Of a stretch of DNA of 64,000 bases, positions 32,406 through 40,983 are shown piece after piece. The stretch lies in NCBI RefSeq assembly GCF_013317235.1, contig NZ_WLCM01000008.1, positions 17,711 through 81,710 on the forward strand. The letters are read 5' to 3'. How positions within the stretch are numbered: the first letter of the stretch is position 1; each line of letters opens with the position of its first letter. The notes beneath the pieces are model-generated. The model made no database searches. It was not told where the DNA came from and worked only from the letters and a program-made list of their open reading frames with translations. This stretch comes from Leisingera sp. ANG59. Lineage in GTDB: Bacteria > Pseudomonadota > Alphaproteobacteria > Rhodobacterales > Rhodobacteraceae. Made by a program: the position numbers and the translations under genes.

Positions 32406-34208
32406 TCAACGGTTTGCCTTCACCTTCACATAGGATCCGGGCGCCGGCATCAAAGAGGGATAGCCCGAATCCCCCACCTCGCGGGCGGGAACCTGCTTGC
32501 CGGAGCGCTTCTTCAGCCAGTCGTTCCAGCGCGGCCACCAGGAACCCTCGTGGTATTCTGCGCCCTCCATCCAGGCCTCGCAGTCGCCCTTGAGGTCATC
32601 GTTGGTGTAATGGCCGTACTTCTTCTTGCTCGGCGGGTTGACGATGCCGGCGATGTGGCCGGACTCCGACACGATGAAGCTCTTGCTGCGCGAGCCCATC
32701 TGCTGCACGCCGTGATAGCAATCCTTCCAGCGGGCAATGTGATCGGTCTCGCAGGTGATCGCCATCAGCGGCACATCCACTTCCTTAATATGCAGCTTAT
32801 GGCCCATCAGCTCGAACCCGTCGCCGACAAACTCGTTGTTCTGGCACAGGCCGCGCAGATACTGCACCGCCATCCGGCCCGGCAGGTTGGCGCCGTCGCC
32901 GTTCCAGTAGAGCAGATCGAAGGCCGGCGGCGTCTCGCCCATCATGTAGCTTTTGACGGCGGGGCCATAAATCAGGTCCTTGGAGCGCAGGAATGACATG
33001 GTCCGCGCAATCACCCAGGACCGCAGCAGCCCCTCCTCTTCCACCTGCGCCTCGATCCCGTCGACGAAATCGTTCTGCAGGAACGGCGTGAACTCGCCCT
33101 GGTCGCCGAAATCCGTCAGCGTGGTAAAGAAGGTGGCCGACTTCACCGACTTGTCGCCGCGCTGTTTCAAAAGCGACAGGGTCAAGCTGAGTGTGGTGCC
33201 GGCGATGCAATAGCCGACCGCATTGACCTGCTTCACCTTGCAGATCTCCTTGGCGGTCTCGATCGCGGTCAGGAAACCTTCCTGGATGTAGTCCTCCATC
33301 CCCACATCCGCGTGGCTGGCATCGGCATTGACCCAGGACACCACAAACAGGGTGTAGCCCTGCTCGGTCACCCATTTGATCAGGCTGTTCTGCGCCTTCA
33401 GGTCGAGAATGTAGAACTTGTTGATCCAGGGCGGGAACAGCACAATCGGGGTTTCATGCACTGTGTCCGTCACCGGCTTATATTGGATCAGCTCCATCAT
33501 CCGGTTGCGGTAGACCACGTCGCCCGGCGTGGTGGCGATGTTGCCGCCTAGCTCAAAGGCGCTCTCATCCGCCAGCCGCACCACCAGCTCACCGTTGTTG
33601 GCCTCCAGATCGGTAACCAGGTTCTCCAGCCCGTCGATCAGCGACTGGCCTTCGGTCTCCACCGCCTTCTCCAGCGCGTCCGGATTGGTTGGCAGGAAGT
33701 TGGTCGGCGCCATCATCTCGATGATCTGATCGGCAAAGTAGGTCAGCCGCTGCTTGTCCCTGCGGTCCAGGTCCACCGCCTCATGCACCGCCTTGCGGAT
33801 CGCATCGGCGTTGGTCATGTACTGCTGCTTCACGAAGTTGAAGTAGGGGCTGGTCTCCCACAGCGGATTCGAAAAACGGCGGTCCTTCGGGCCGCCGTCA
33901 TCCGTGCTCTCCTGTTTTCCAGCCAGGGCTTTCTGCGCTTCGGCGAAATTCAGCACAGACTTGCTCCAGTATTCGACCTGTTGCTCCAGGATCTTGGCCG
34001 GGTTCTGCATCGCCTCCGCCCAATAGGCGGTTGCTGCGCGCGCATAAAGCTCTTGATTCGGACCGTCCAAAGCCGGGTTGTGCGGCACCTTCCGGGACAT
34101 GACATCGGCCAGACGCTTGCTCAGCTCCTCCACACGGGTCATGTTTTCCTTAAGCTTTTCAATGCTCTCGGAATTGGGTGCTGCGGATAATTCGTCACTA
34201 GTTGTCAT
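32406..34208 (-). CDS. phaC: Class I poly(3-hydroxyalkanoate) synthase
   Basis: 600 residues, typical of class I PhaC. N-terminal domain of about 210 residues, then an alpha/beta hydrolase domain with the lipase-like box GYCIAGT (332-338; nucleophile Cys334), the acid Asp489 in CETDHIA and His518 in SGHIAG. IVLFPPWINKFYILDL is the conserved oxyanion strand. It polymerises 3-hydroxybutyryl-CoA into PHB. The gene is divergent from phaZ and upstream of phaP, with PhaR-type sites on both sides; phaA and phaB are not in the window. Confidence 0.96.
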   Translation of the reverse strand: MTTSDELSAAPNSESIEKLKENMTRVEELSKRLADVMSRKVPHNPALDGPNQELYARAATAYWAEAMQNPAKILEQQVEYWSKSVLNFAEAQKALAGKQESTDDGGPKDRRFSNPLWETSPYFNFVKQQYMTNADAIRKAVHEAVDLDRRDKQRLTYFADQIIEMMAPTNFLPTNPDALEKAVETEGQSLIDGLENLVTDLEANNGELVVRLADESAFELGGNIATTPGDVVYRNRMMELIQYKPVTDTVHETPIVLFPPWINKFYILDLKAQNSLIKWVTEQGYTLFVVSWVNADASHADVGMEDYIQEGFLTAIETAKEICKVKQVNAVGYCIAGTTLSLTLSLLKQRGDKSVKSATFFTTLTDFGDQGEFTPFLQNDFVDGIEAQVEEEGLLRSWVIARTMSFLRSKDLIYGPAVKSYMMGETPPAFDLLYWNGDGANLPGRMAVQYLRGLCQNNEFVGDGFELMGHKLHIKEVDVPLMAITCETDHIARWKDCYHGVQQMGSRSKSFIVSESGHIAGIVNPPSKKKYGHYTNDDLKGDCEAWMEGAEYHEGSWWPRWNDWLKKRSGKQVPAREVGDSGYPSLMPAPGSYVKVKANR

Positions 34209-34232
34209 ATAAAAGAATCCCTCATAGGCTTT

Positions 34233-34243
34233 CTGCTATGCAG
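34233..34243. promoter_or_regulatory. PhaR-type site CTGC-TAT-GCAG between phaC and phaZ
   Basis: Exact match in the 133-base divergent gap, 24 bases from the phaC ATG and 98 bases from the phaZ ATG. It could tie synthesis and breakdown of PHB to the same regulator. Confidence 0.62.
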
Positions 34244-34341
34244 AATACTCTTCTGCAATTTTCAGGGCAAAGCGGCGATTGGTCCAATGTTCCGGAAGTG
34301 ATGGTCCGTTGACGCTGGGGCAGAGCCCGAAGGAGACGCGC

Positions 34342-35619
34342 ATGCGATACATGATGACCTACGACCTGATGGAGACCGTCCGGAACACCAACCAATGGTT
34401 GGGTGCCACCGCCCTCTCCATGGCATCTTACCCGGTCTTTTCCGCCTTGCCAAATCCTGCGCTCAGCTGGATGGCCGCCTGGGGCGAAGTGACGGAACGT
34501 ACTTACCAGCGCATGGTGGTAAAACCGGCCTGGGGCATCCGCACCTTCACCTGCGAGGACGGCAAGGACCACCTGGTGGACATCACCACGGTGGTGGAGC
34601 GCCCATTCGGCGACCTCATCCATTTCAAGGTCAACGGACGCGAGGAGCAGCCGCGCAAGGTGCTGCTGGTTGCCCCGATGTCCGGCCATTACGCCACCCT
34701 TCTCCGCTCTACCGTCAAGAGCTTGCTGGTGAACTGTGAAGTCTATGTGACGGACTGGCACAACGCCCGCGACATTCCTGTTTCCGCAGGGAAATTCGAC
34801 GTCGAGGACTACACGCTCTACCTCGTGGATTTCATGCGCGAGCTGGGACCCGACACCCATGTTGTCGCGGTCTGCCAGCCGGTGCCGCTGACGCTGGCCG
34901 CCACCGCCTATCTGGCGGAGCAGGATCCCAAGGCGCAGCCCTCCTCGCTGACCCTCATCGGCGGCCCGGTGGACCCCGACGCCACCCCGACCGAAGTCAC
35001 CGACTTCGGCCGCCGCGTCACCATGGGCCAGCTGGAGGAAACCATGATCCAGCGTGTCGGCTTCAAGTATCCCGGTGTGGGCCGCAAGGTCTACCCGGGC
35101 CTGCTGCAGCTCGCTTCTTTCATGTCGATGAACGGCGAACGCCACTCCAAGGCCTTCATGGACCAGATCCAGCGGGTCTCCCGCGGCGAAGCCTCGGATC
35201 ACGATGCCCACAATCGCTTCTATGATGAATACCTAGCGGTGATGGATATGACCGCGGAATTCTACCTGTCCACGGTGGAACGCATCTTCAAGAAGCGCGA
35301 GATCGCCCGCAACGAGTTCGTCGTGAACGGCCACAAGGTCGACTTCTCGAAGATCACCGACGTGGCGGTCAAAACCGTCGAAGGCGCCAAGGATGACATC
35401 TCTGCCCCCGGCCAATGCATCGCCGCGCTGGATCTCTGCACCGGCCTGCCGGAAGAGAAGAAGGCCAGCCATGTGGAGCCCGGCGCCGGTCACTACGGCA
35501 TCTTTGCGGGCCGCAGCTGGCGCAACAATATCCGGCCGCTGGTGATCGACTTCATGAACGCCAACAGCCGCCGCACCCCGGCGGCCCGCAAGCCCGCCAA
35601 CAAAAACACGGCTGCCTGA
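34342..35619 (+). CDS. phaZ: Intracellular PHB depolymerase
   Basis: 425 residues from the ATG at 34342, preceded by AGGAG with good spacing; the earlier ATG at 34279 lies in the promoter gap. The protein matches intracellular PhaZ1: it starts MRYMMTYDLMETVRNT, has VLLVAPMSGHYATLLRST (107-124), and the nucleophile region VVAVCQPVP with Cys178, as in the cysteine-using depolymerases. It mobilises stored PHB. Translated directly before a zinc-site protein gene, four bases downstream. Confidence 0.94.
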   Translation: MRYMMTYDLMETVRNTNQWLGATALSMASYPVFSALPNPALSWMAAWGEVTERTYQRMVVKPAWGIRTFTCEDGKDHLVDITTVVERPFGDLIHFKVNGREEQPRKVLLVAPMSGHYATLLRSTVKSLLVNCEVYVTDWHNARDIPVSAGKFDVEDYTLYLVDFMRELGPDTHVVAVCQPVPLTLAATAYLAEQDPKAQPSSLTLIGGPVDPDATPTEVTDFGRRVTMGQLEETMIQRVGFKYPGVGRKVYPGLLQLASFMSMNGERHSKAFMDQIQRVSRGEASDHDAHNRFYDEYLAVMDMTAEFYLSTVERIFKKREIARNEFVVNGHKVDFSKITDVAVKTVEGAKDDISAPGQCIAALDLCTGLPEEKKASHVEPGAGHYGIFAGRSWRNNIRPLVIDFMNANSRRTPAARKPANKNTAA

Positions 35620-35623
35620 CCGC

Positions 35624-36196
35624 ATGGCGGACGGGCTGGCGTTTTCCTGCAATTGCGGGGCCTTGCGCGGCGAAGTTGCCGTGCAAGGCATCAAGACCGG
35701 CACACGTGTCGTCTGCCATTGCAAGGACTGCCGCGCCAATGAGCTCTACCACGGCCAGCCCGACCCGGCGCCCGATCCGGTCGACCTGTTCCAGCTGTCG
35801 CCCGATGCCATCACCATCACCCAGGGCGCCGAGCACCTGAAGGCGCTCCGCCTCGGCCCCCGCGGCCCGTTGCGCTGGTACGCATCCTGCTGCGGCACCC
35901 CGTTCGCCAATACGCTAGCCAAGCCCGGCCTGCCCTTTGCCGGGATGCGCTCCGATCTGTTTCAGGACAAATCCGCCCTGGGCAAGATCCGCGCCAGGGC
36001 CTTCATCCCCGCCCCGGGCAAGCAAGCCCGCACCAAGGGCGGCGGCGCCATGGCCTGGGGCATCGTCAGCCGGATGATCACCGCGCGGCTGTCAGGCCGC
36101 TGGAAGGACACCCCGTTCTTTGATCCTGAAACCGGCAAGCCGGTGGCGGAGCCTCATCTGATCAGCAAAGCCGAGCGCGCCCGGCTTTACCCCTGA
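35624..36196 (+). CDS. DUF6151/GFA-CENP-V-like zinc-binding protein
   Basis: 190 residues. Cysteine spacing FSCNCGALRG (8-17), CHCKDCRA (31-38) and ASCCGTPF (about 87-94) is that of the CENP-V/GFA zinc fold, but the total arrangement is closer to the DUF6151 variant. No enzymatic role is established. The start is four bases after the phaZ stop, so co-transcription is likely; a role in PHB use is untested. Its 3' end overlaps the convergent hydrolase gene by ten bases. Confidence 0.68.
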   Translation: MADGLAFSCNCGALRGEVAVQGIKTGTRVVCHCKDCRANELYHGQPDPAPDPVDLFQLSPDAITITQGAEHLKALRLGPRGPLRWYASCCGTPFANTLAKPGLPFAGMRSDLFQDKSALGKIRARAFIPAPGKQARTKGGGAMAWGIVSRMITARLSGRWKDTPFFDPETGKPVAEPHLISKAERARLYP

Positions 36197-36948
36197 GCGC
36201 ACAGCGCAGGCGAAGGAGCATGTTCAGCAGCAGGCGCTGCCAGCCAGTGCAGCAGCGCCCGGTTCACTGCGTCCGGCTGCTCCAGCACGGGAAAATGCCC
36301 GGCATCCGGCAAGATTGCCAGCCGCGCCTCAGGAATCAGCTGCGCCAGCAGGTCCAGCTTTGCCGGCGGCACGATCGTGTCATGCTCACCGCCCAGAACC
36401 AGAGTGGGCACATGCACCCGCCGCATCGTCGCCTGCTGATCCGGCCGCCGCTGCAGGGCACGCGCCTGCGCCACATACATCTCCGGCCCCAGTTCCATCC
36501 CCATCCGGCAGAACAGCTTGTGCACCTCCAGCCGCAAGGGGCCGGGTGCGAGCGCTTCCATCGGCAGCGTCTCGCGCAGCACGTCCTCCAGCCGCCCGGC
36601 GCGCGCCGCGACGATCTGCGGCTCCCGGCCGGCGGCTTGGTCCGGAGTGTCGGCCAGCGGGCCGGCCCCGATGATGCACAGGCGGCTGATCCGCTCCGGC
36701 GCCCGGCGCATCAGTTCCATCGCCAGGATGCCGCCCATCGAGAACCCCGCCAGGGCAAAGCGCGGCGGCAGATGGCTCAGCATCCGGGCGGCGATCTTCT
36801 CCACCGTGTCGCCGCCTGCCAGCGGCAGCACCATCACCGGCATGCTGCCGGAAAACGTCCTGACCTGAGCGTAAAATATCCGACCGTCGCACATCATGCC
36901 CGGCAGCAGAACCAGGGGTTCGCGGCACGGTTGCTGATCATAAGGCAT
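36187..36948 (-). CDS. Alpha/beta hydrolase (esterase/lactonase type)
   Basis: 253 residues from the ATG at 36948, which follows GAGGGCAGGA; a longer reading to 37014 is less likely. PLVLLPGMMCDGRIFY (10-26) is the oxyanion strand, GFSMGGILAMELM (about 82-94) the nucleophile elbow, LGGEHDTIVPP (acid) and PDAGHFPVLEQPDAV (His) complete the triad. This compact single-domain form fits homoserine-lactone or carboxyl-ester hydrolases. It lies 121 bases past the VOC gene on the same strand. Confidence 0.85.
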   Translation of the reverse strand: MPYDQQPCREPLVLLPGMMCDGRIFYAQVRTFSGSMPVMVLPLAGGDTVEKIAARMLSHLPPRFALAGFSMGGILAMELMRRAPERISRLCIIGAGPLADTPDQAAGREPQIVAARAGRLEDVLRETLPMEALAPGPLRLEVHKLFCRMGMELGPEMYVAQARALQRRPDQQATMRRVHVPTLVLGGEHDTIVPPAKLDLLAQLIPEARLAILPDAGHFPVLEQPDAVNRALLHWLAAPAAEHAPSPALCAQG

Positions 36949-37069
36949 GTCCTGCCCTCGCGGTTTGCCTCCCACCCGTTTTTCAATTCTGCGGACGGCA
37001 AACTCCTGGATCAAGAAAAACCTTCCGGTGGCGGCAATTTACGGAGAAGCTGCCGCCGCCGCGCCACGC

Positions 37070-37498
37070 TCAGTAGCCGTTCCAGCGGAACGCGCCGTCC
37101 TCTGCCAGCGGCGAAAACGGGTTGAAGGCGATCTCCCAGACATGCCCGTCCGGGCTGCGGAAATAGCCGTGATGGCCGCCCCAGAACACATCCTGCGCAG
37201 GCTTCAGCACCTCTGCCCCGGCGGCCTCGGCCGCGGCCAGCAGTTCCGCCACCTCTTCCTTGGTCCGGGTGTTGTGGCTCAGCGTCATGGCACCGGTTCC
37301 CAGGGCGTCTGCGGGCAGGCCGATATCCTCTGCCAGCGCCGCCAGCGGATAGAGGCCAAGCGTCTGCGAAATCAGGTCGAAGGCAATCACCCCATCGGGG
37401 CTGTCTGCCCGTATCCAGCCCAGGGCCTCATAAAAAGCCGCGGCCTTCGCCATGTCCGGCACGCCCAGCGTAATCAGGCTCACCCTTTGTTCCATCAT
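37070..37498 (-). CDS. VOC (glyoxalase/bleomycin resistance) family protein
   Basis: 142 residues with paired beta-alpha-beta-beta-beta units: LITLGVPDMAKAAAFYEALGW (8-28) and a second unit ending FRSPDGHVWEIAFNP. The usual metal ligands are partly present (Glu in VWEIAFNP; His is not at the first-strand position), so it may be a non-metal or single-site member. The start overlaps the end of the upstream hydrolase gene by four bases, so they are co-translated. Substrate unknown. Confidence 0.82.
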   Translation of the reverse strand: MMEQRVSLITLGVPDMAKAAAFYEALGWIRADSPDGVIAFDLISQTLGLYPLAALAEDIGLPADALGTGAMTLSHNTRTKEEVAELLAAAEAAGAEVLKPAQDVFWGGHHGYFRSPDGHVWEIAFNPFSPLAEDGAFRWNGY

Positions 37499-38484
37499 TC
37501 AAATCCTTGTGTTTTCAACCACTTTAATATGCTGTCCACCGTTGCCTGCGTCTGGCCGGGGGAGACGATATCTCCGGCCAGAACATGGCCATGAATATCG
37601 TCCGCAGACCCCGGCGGCACCAGGTTCGCCGCCACCGGGCCACCCCATGCCGCGGCGACCTCGTCGGTGATGTCCGGCCGCACCACCTTATCGCCCTCCG
37701 AATACCAGAACAATACCGGAACATTTCCTTTGCTGAAATCCATTCCGCGGACCGTTTTCAGCAACGCCGCCATCGGCAGCACGGCCAGCGACGGGTATCG
37801 CGTGGTCCAGAACCGGCCATAGGCCTCGCTGCGCACCGGCAGCTCTATCTCCTGCCCGGCCAACGGCGGCAGCCAGTAGCGCGCGGCAGGCCAGGTCAGC
37901 AGCGGTGCAAAAGTAGTGTTCAGCCCGTAGTTCGGCGACATCAGCACCATCGCATCGATGGCCTGCGCCAGGTCCGGATCCAGCGCCGCCACCGTGGCCA
38001 GGGTGGCACCGGTGGAATTGGCGATCACCACAACCCGCTCCCCCACCTGCGCCGCCGCCGCCAGCGCCTCAGCAGTATCCTGCATCCAGGCCTTGGGCGA
38101 GCCCTCCAGCATCGCCGCGCCAGTGCGCCCGTGGCCGGTCAGCCGGGTAAAGACCAGGTTGGCCCGCAGGGCCTGCGCCACCCGGTCCGGCACCGGGCGG
38201 ATTTCTTCGGAGGTCGCGGAAAAGCCGTGGATATAAAGGACGGAAACCGCCGTCCGCGCCTCCGCCTGCCCCGCCCAGACCACACGCTTCTCTGCACCCG
38301 GAGTAATGTCGTTAAACCGGCCCTCGACGCTCTCGAAGTAGACCTGCACACCTCCGCCGAACTTGCGAGTGTCAAAGCTGGCGCTCAGGTCCACATCTTC
38401 ATAGGGGCCAAAGGTCCACAGCGCCGCCACCGGCACCGCCAGCGCCAGCAGACCCCACCCCAGGGCGCGTCCGAACCTGCGCAT
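37495..38484 (-). CDS. Alpha/beta hydrolase with N-terminal membrane anchor
   Basis: 329 residues. A single hydrophobic N-terminal helix (ALGWGLLALAVPVAALWTFG, about 7-26) is a signal anchor. The catalytic domain has VSVLYIHGFSATSEE (about 80-94, oxyanion), IANSTGATLATV (nucleophile Ser in a variant NSTG box, about 153-164), YSEGDKVVRP (acid) and the C-terminal DIHGHVLAGD (His). Such proteins act as carboxylesterases on the cell surface or in the periplasm. It overlaps the genes on both sides by about one to four bases. Confidence 0.82.
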   Translation of the reverse strand: MRRFGRALGWGLLALAVPVAALWTFGPYEDVDLSASFDTRKFGGGVQVYFESVEGRFNDITPGAEKRVVWAGQAEARTAVSVLYIHGFSATSEEIRPVPDRVAQALRANLVFTRLTGHGRTGAAMLEGSPKAWMQDTAEALAAAAQVGERVVVIANSTGATLATVAALDPDLAQAIDAMVLMSPNYGLNTTFAPLLTWPAARYWLPPLAGQEIELPVRSEAYGRFWTTRYPSLAVLPMAALLKTVRGMDFSKGNVPVLFWYSEGDKVVRPDITDEVAAAWGGPVAANLVPPGSADDIHGHVLAGDIVSPGQTQATVDSILKWLKTQGFE

Positions 38485-39233
38485 CAGGCGCCGCCCAGAA
38501 CGTCCAGCACCGCGTCTTCGATCATCATCAGGCAGGCCTCATCCGAAAACCGGTGATCGGCATCTTTCACCAGGTTCAGCCGCATGTCCGGGCAGGTCGC
38601 ATGGTCCATCAGCCGCAGCGCGGTCTCCGTGGACACCGCCGTATCCGCCGTCCCCTGCAGGCAGCGCACCTTGAAGGGCAGGAACAGCGGCGTGCGCAGC
38701 ACCAGCCGCTTGCGCCCGTCCTCGATCATCCGCTTGGAGATATGGTAGGGCTCCATGTAATCGCTCGGCAGCTCCACATAGCCTTTGGCTTCCAGCTCCG
38801 CCTTCTGCACGTCCGAGAAATTGGCCCAATAGCCGTCCTCGGTGAAATCCGGCGCCGCGGCGATGGTCACCAGGCCCTTGATCCGCTCCGGCATCTCCCG
38901 CGCCAGCAGCAATGCCTGCCAGCCGCCCATGGACGACCCCACCGGCACGATCTCCCCTTCGGTCAGCTGCGCCACCGCCTCCAGCGTGTCCTCATGCCAG
39001 TCGCCGATGCAGCCTTCCTCGAAGGTGCCGGAGCTTTCGCCGTGGCCGGAATAGTCGAACCGCAGAAACGCCTGGCCTCGCGCCTTGGCCCAAGCCTCCA
39101 GATGCACCGCCTTGGTGCCCTCCATGTCCGACTTCAGCCCGCCCAGGAACACCACGCACGGCCCCTGCCCCTCGCTTTTGTGATAGGCAATCCGGCGGCC
39201 CTGGGCGGTCTCAAGGTAAGATGCGGCTGGCAT
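38484..39233 (-). CDS. Alpha/beta hydrolase (ABHD10/palmitoyl thioesterase-like)
   Basis: 249 residues from the ATG at 39233, which has GGAGAGCAA upstream. CVVFLGGLKSDMEGTKA (about 26-42) is the characteristic oxyanion region of ABHD10-like enzymes, then FRFDYSGHGESSG, the nucleophile elbow GSSMGGWQALLLA (about 96-108) and the His in DADHRFSDEA. The family removes acyl groups from proteins or cofactors in mitochondria and bacteria. It is the first gene of the hydrolase/VOC operon; its stop overlaps the next start. Confidence 0.85.
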   Translation of the reverse strand: MPAASYLETAQGRRIAYHKSEGQGPCVVFLGGLKSDMEGTKAVHLEAWAKARGQAFLRFDYSGHGESSGTFEEGCIGDWHEDTLEAVAQLTEGEIVPVGSSMGGWQALLLAREMPERIKGLVTIAAAPDFTEDGYWANFSDVQKAELEAKGYVELPSDYMEPYHISKRMIEDGRKRLVLRTPLFLPFKVRCLQGTADTAVSTETALRLMDHATCPDMRLNLVKDADHRFSDEACLMMIEDAVLDVLGGA

Positions 39234-39366
39234 GTCTTTGCTCTCCTGTGCTTTTCCCAAGATGTGGCACGGCTCCGCCCGCCCCGCAAGCGGCAGCACT
39301 GCCTGCTTGCAACACCCCCGCCGGCTTCCTTATGGTCCGCGAAAATTTTTTTGAAGGACCCGGGGC

Positions 39367-40371
39367 ATGTTCAGACTCATCAAGGGCATTTTCACAGGCG
39401 CCGCCATTCTCGCGGTGGCGTTGGCCACGGCCTGGGCCGTGCTCGCCCTGTGGTACCGGCTGCCGTTCGAGGCGCTGGGGCGCAGTGCCCTGGCCGGCAG
39501 CTTTGCCCTTCTGGGCCTTGCAGTCAGCGCCGGACTGTTCCGCCGCCGGGCCTTGCGCGCGCTGACAACCTTCACCCTGGCCCTGGCCGCGGTCATCCTG
39601 TGGTGGTCCACCCTCACCCCGCCCGCGGACCGCGACTGGGCACCCGACGTGGCCCGCCAGGTGACCGGCCAGGTCGAGGGCGACTTCCTCACCCTTAGGG
39701 ACGTGCGCAATTTCGCCTGGGAAACGCCGGAAGACTTCACCGAAAACTGGGAAAGCCGCAGCTACGACCTGACCAAGCTCCAATCCACCGACCTGTTCCT
39801 GTCCTACTGGGCCGGGCCGCAGATGGCGCACATGATCGTCAGCTTCGGCTTTGAAGGCGGCGAACATATCGCCTGGTCGGTCGAGGTTCGGCGCCAGCTG
39901 GGCGGTGGTTTCTCCCCGATTGCCGATCTGTTCAAGTCCAACACCCTGGTCCTGGTCGCCGCGGATGAGCGCGATGTGGTCGGCACCCGCACCAACGCCC
40001 GCGGCGAGGACGTGCAGCTGTTCCGCATCGGTGTCAGCCCCGACACCGGCCGGGAACTGCTGCTGAAATATGTCGAGACCGCCAACAGACTGGCGGCCCG
40101 GCCCGAGTGGTACAATTCACTGACCACCAATTGCACCACCGTGGTGATGGACCTGATCCGCAGTTTCGCGGATGAGGTGCCGCTGGACTGGCGGGTGCTG
40201 GCCAACGGCTATCTGCCGGAATTTGCCTGGGAACAGGGCGTGCTGGACCAGAGCCGCAGCGTGGGCGAATTGCGCGCGCTTGGCAGCATCACCCCGATTG
40301 CACAGGCGCATGGCGTGACACCGGACTACTCCGCAATGATCCGAGAAGGCGTGCCGTCACCGGCCCAATAG
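39367..40371 (+). CDS. DUF4105 family membrane protein
   Basis: 334 residues. Two or three N-terminal membrane helices (about 8-29, 38-56 and 60-78) lead into a periplasmic domain with SRSYDLTKLQSTDLFLSYW, AHMIVSFGFEGGEHIAWSVE and YNSLTTNCTTVVMDLIRSF. The Cys in NCTT (about 258) and the His in the AHMIVS strand are the residues that make DUF4105 proteins look like papain-type hydrolases. Function is unknown; in other bacteria some modify envelope lipids or lipoproteins. A solitary gene. Confidence 0.82.
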   Translation: MFRLIKGIFTGAAILAVALATAWAVLALWYRLPFEALGRSALAGSFALLGLAVSAGLFRRRALRALTTFTLALAAVILWWSTLTPPADRDWAPDVARQVTGQVEGDFLTLRDVRNFAWETPEDFTENWESRSYDLTKLQSTDLFLSYWAGPQMAHMIVSFGFEGGEHIAWSVEVRRQLGGGFSPIADLFKSNTLVLVAADERDVVGTRTNARGEDVQLFRIGVSPDTGRELLLKYVETANRLAARPEWYNSLTTNCTTVVMDLIRSFADEVPLDWRVLANGYLPEFAWEQGVLDQSRSVGELRALGSITPIAQAHGVTPDYSAMIREGVPSPAQ

Positions 40372-40454
40372 TCCCGGATCCTTTTCATCCGGCCGGGAAT
40401 ATCCCGGGGAGCGCGAGGGGAGGGCCCCTCGCCCGCCTGCCAATTTCTGCCCGG

Positions 40455-40703
40455 TCAGGAAAGGCCGGCAGCCGGTGTCCCGTCGGCCTTCTGCATCTGC
40501 AAACGGCCCAGCAAGTTCCGGATCCGGCTCAGCGTCTCCCCGGTCTGCACCGCCTTCTCCGCATTTGCCCCGCCTTCGATCTGCGCGCCATGCTCATAAG
40601 ACAGATGGCGATGCGACAGGATCTTTTGCGACTGGCACAGCGCGGTTTCAATCAGATCCACATCTTCAACCGTCAGGTCAAAGTTCGGGTTCGGGCGGGT
40701 CAT
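40455..40703 (-). CDS. Small conserved hypothetical protein
   Basis: 82 residues from the ATG at 40703, preceded by AGGAG nine bases upstream. Acidic and helical: [38 protein letters not shown], then [18 protein letters not shown]. No signal peptide, cysteine motif or DNA-binding motif is seen. The look is that of a conserved Rhodobacteraceae hypothetical, but no family is recognised. It is divergent from thrS. Confidence 0.6.
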   Translation of the reverse strand: MTRPNPNFDLTVEDVDLIETALCQSQKILSHRHLSYEHGAQIEGGANAEKAVQTGETLSRIRNLLGRLQMQKADGTPAAGLS

Positions 40704-40782
40704 CGGAACACTCCTGGTATGTCCTTGGGTCTCAGGTTTCGGCCACCCTGCCCCGGATTCCCATCCATGGCAACCATTTTTA

Positions 40783-40813
40783 TTGTTATTTTTCAATTGC
40801 TTAGTGGTATACA
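40783..40813 (+). promoter_or_regulatory. Candidate promoter of thrS
   Basis: TTGTTA (40783-40788) and TATACA (40808-40813) with a 19-base spacer in an AT-rich island, which would leave a leader of about 165 bases before thrS. The spacer is long, so this is a weak call. I see no T-box or ThrS-type operator structure in the leader. Confidence 0.35.
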
Positions 40814-40983
40814 AATATGTGCAATCGCATGCGCAGGCACACAATCGGATTTTCCTGCGCAATTACAATCACATGCAAAGCCGCCTTGACACTGCTCCTT
40901 GCTGGCCGCAAAACGCGCGGACCAAACACATACCCGCAACCGGGCGTTCTGTGGGCGCCAAACCGACGAGGAGCAGCCAGACC

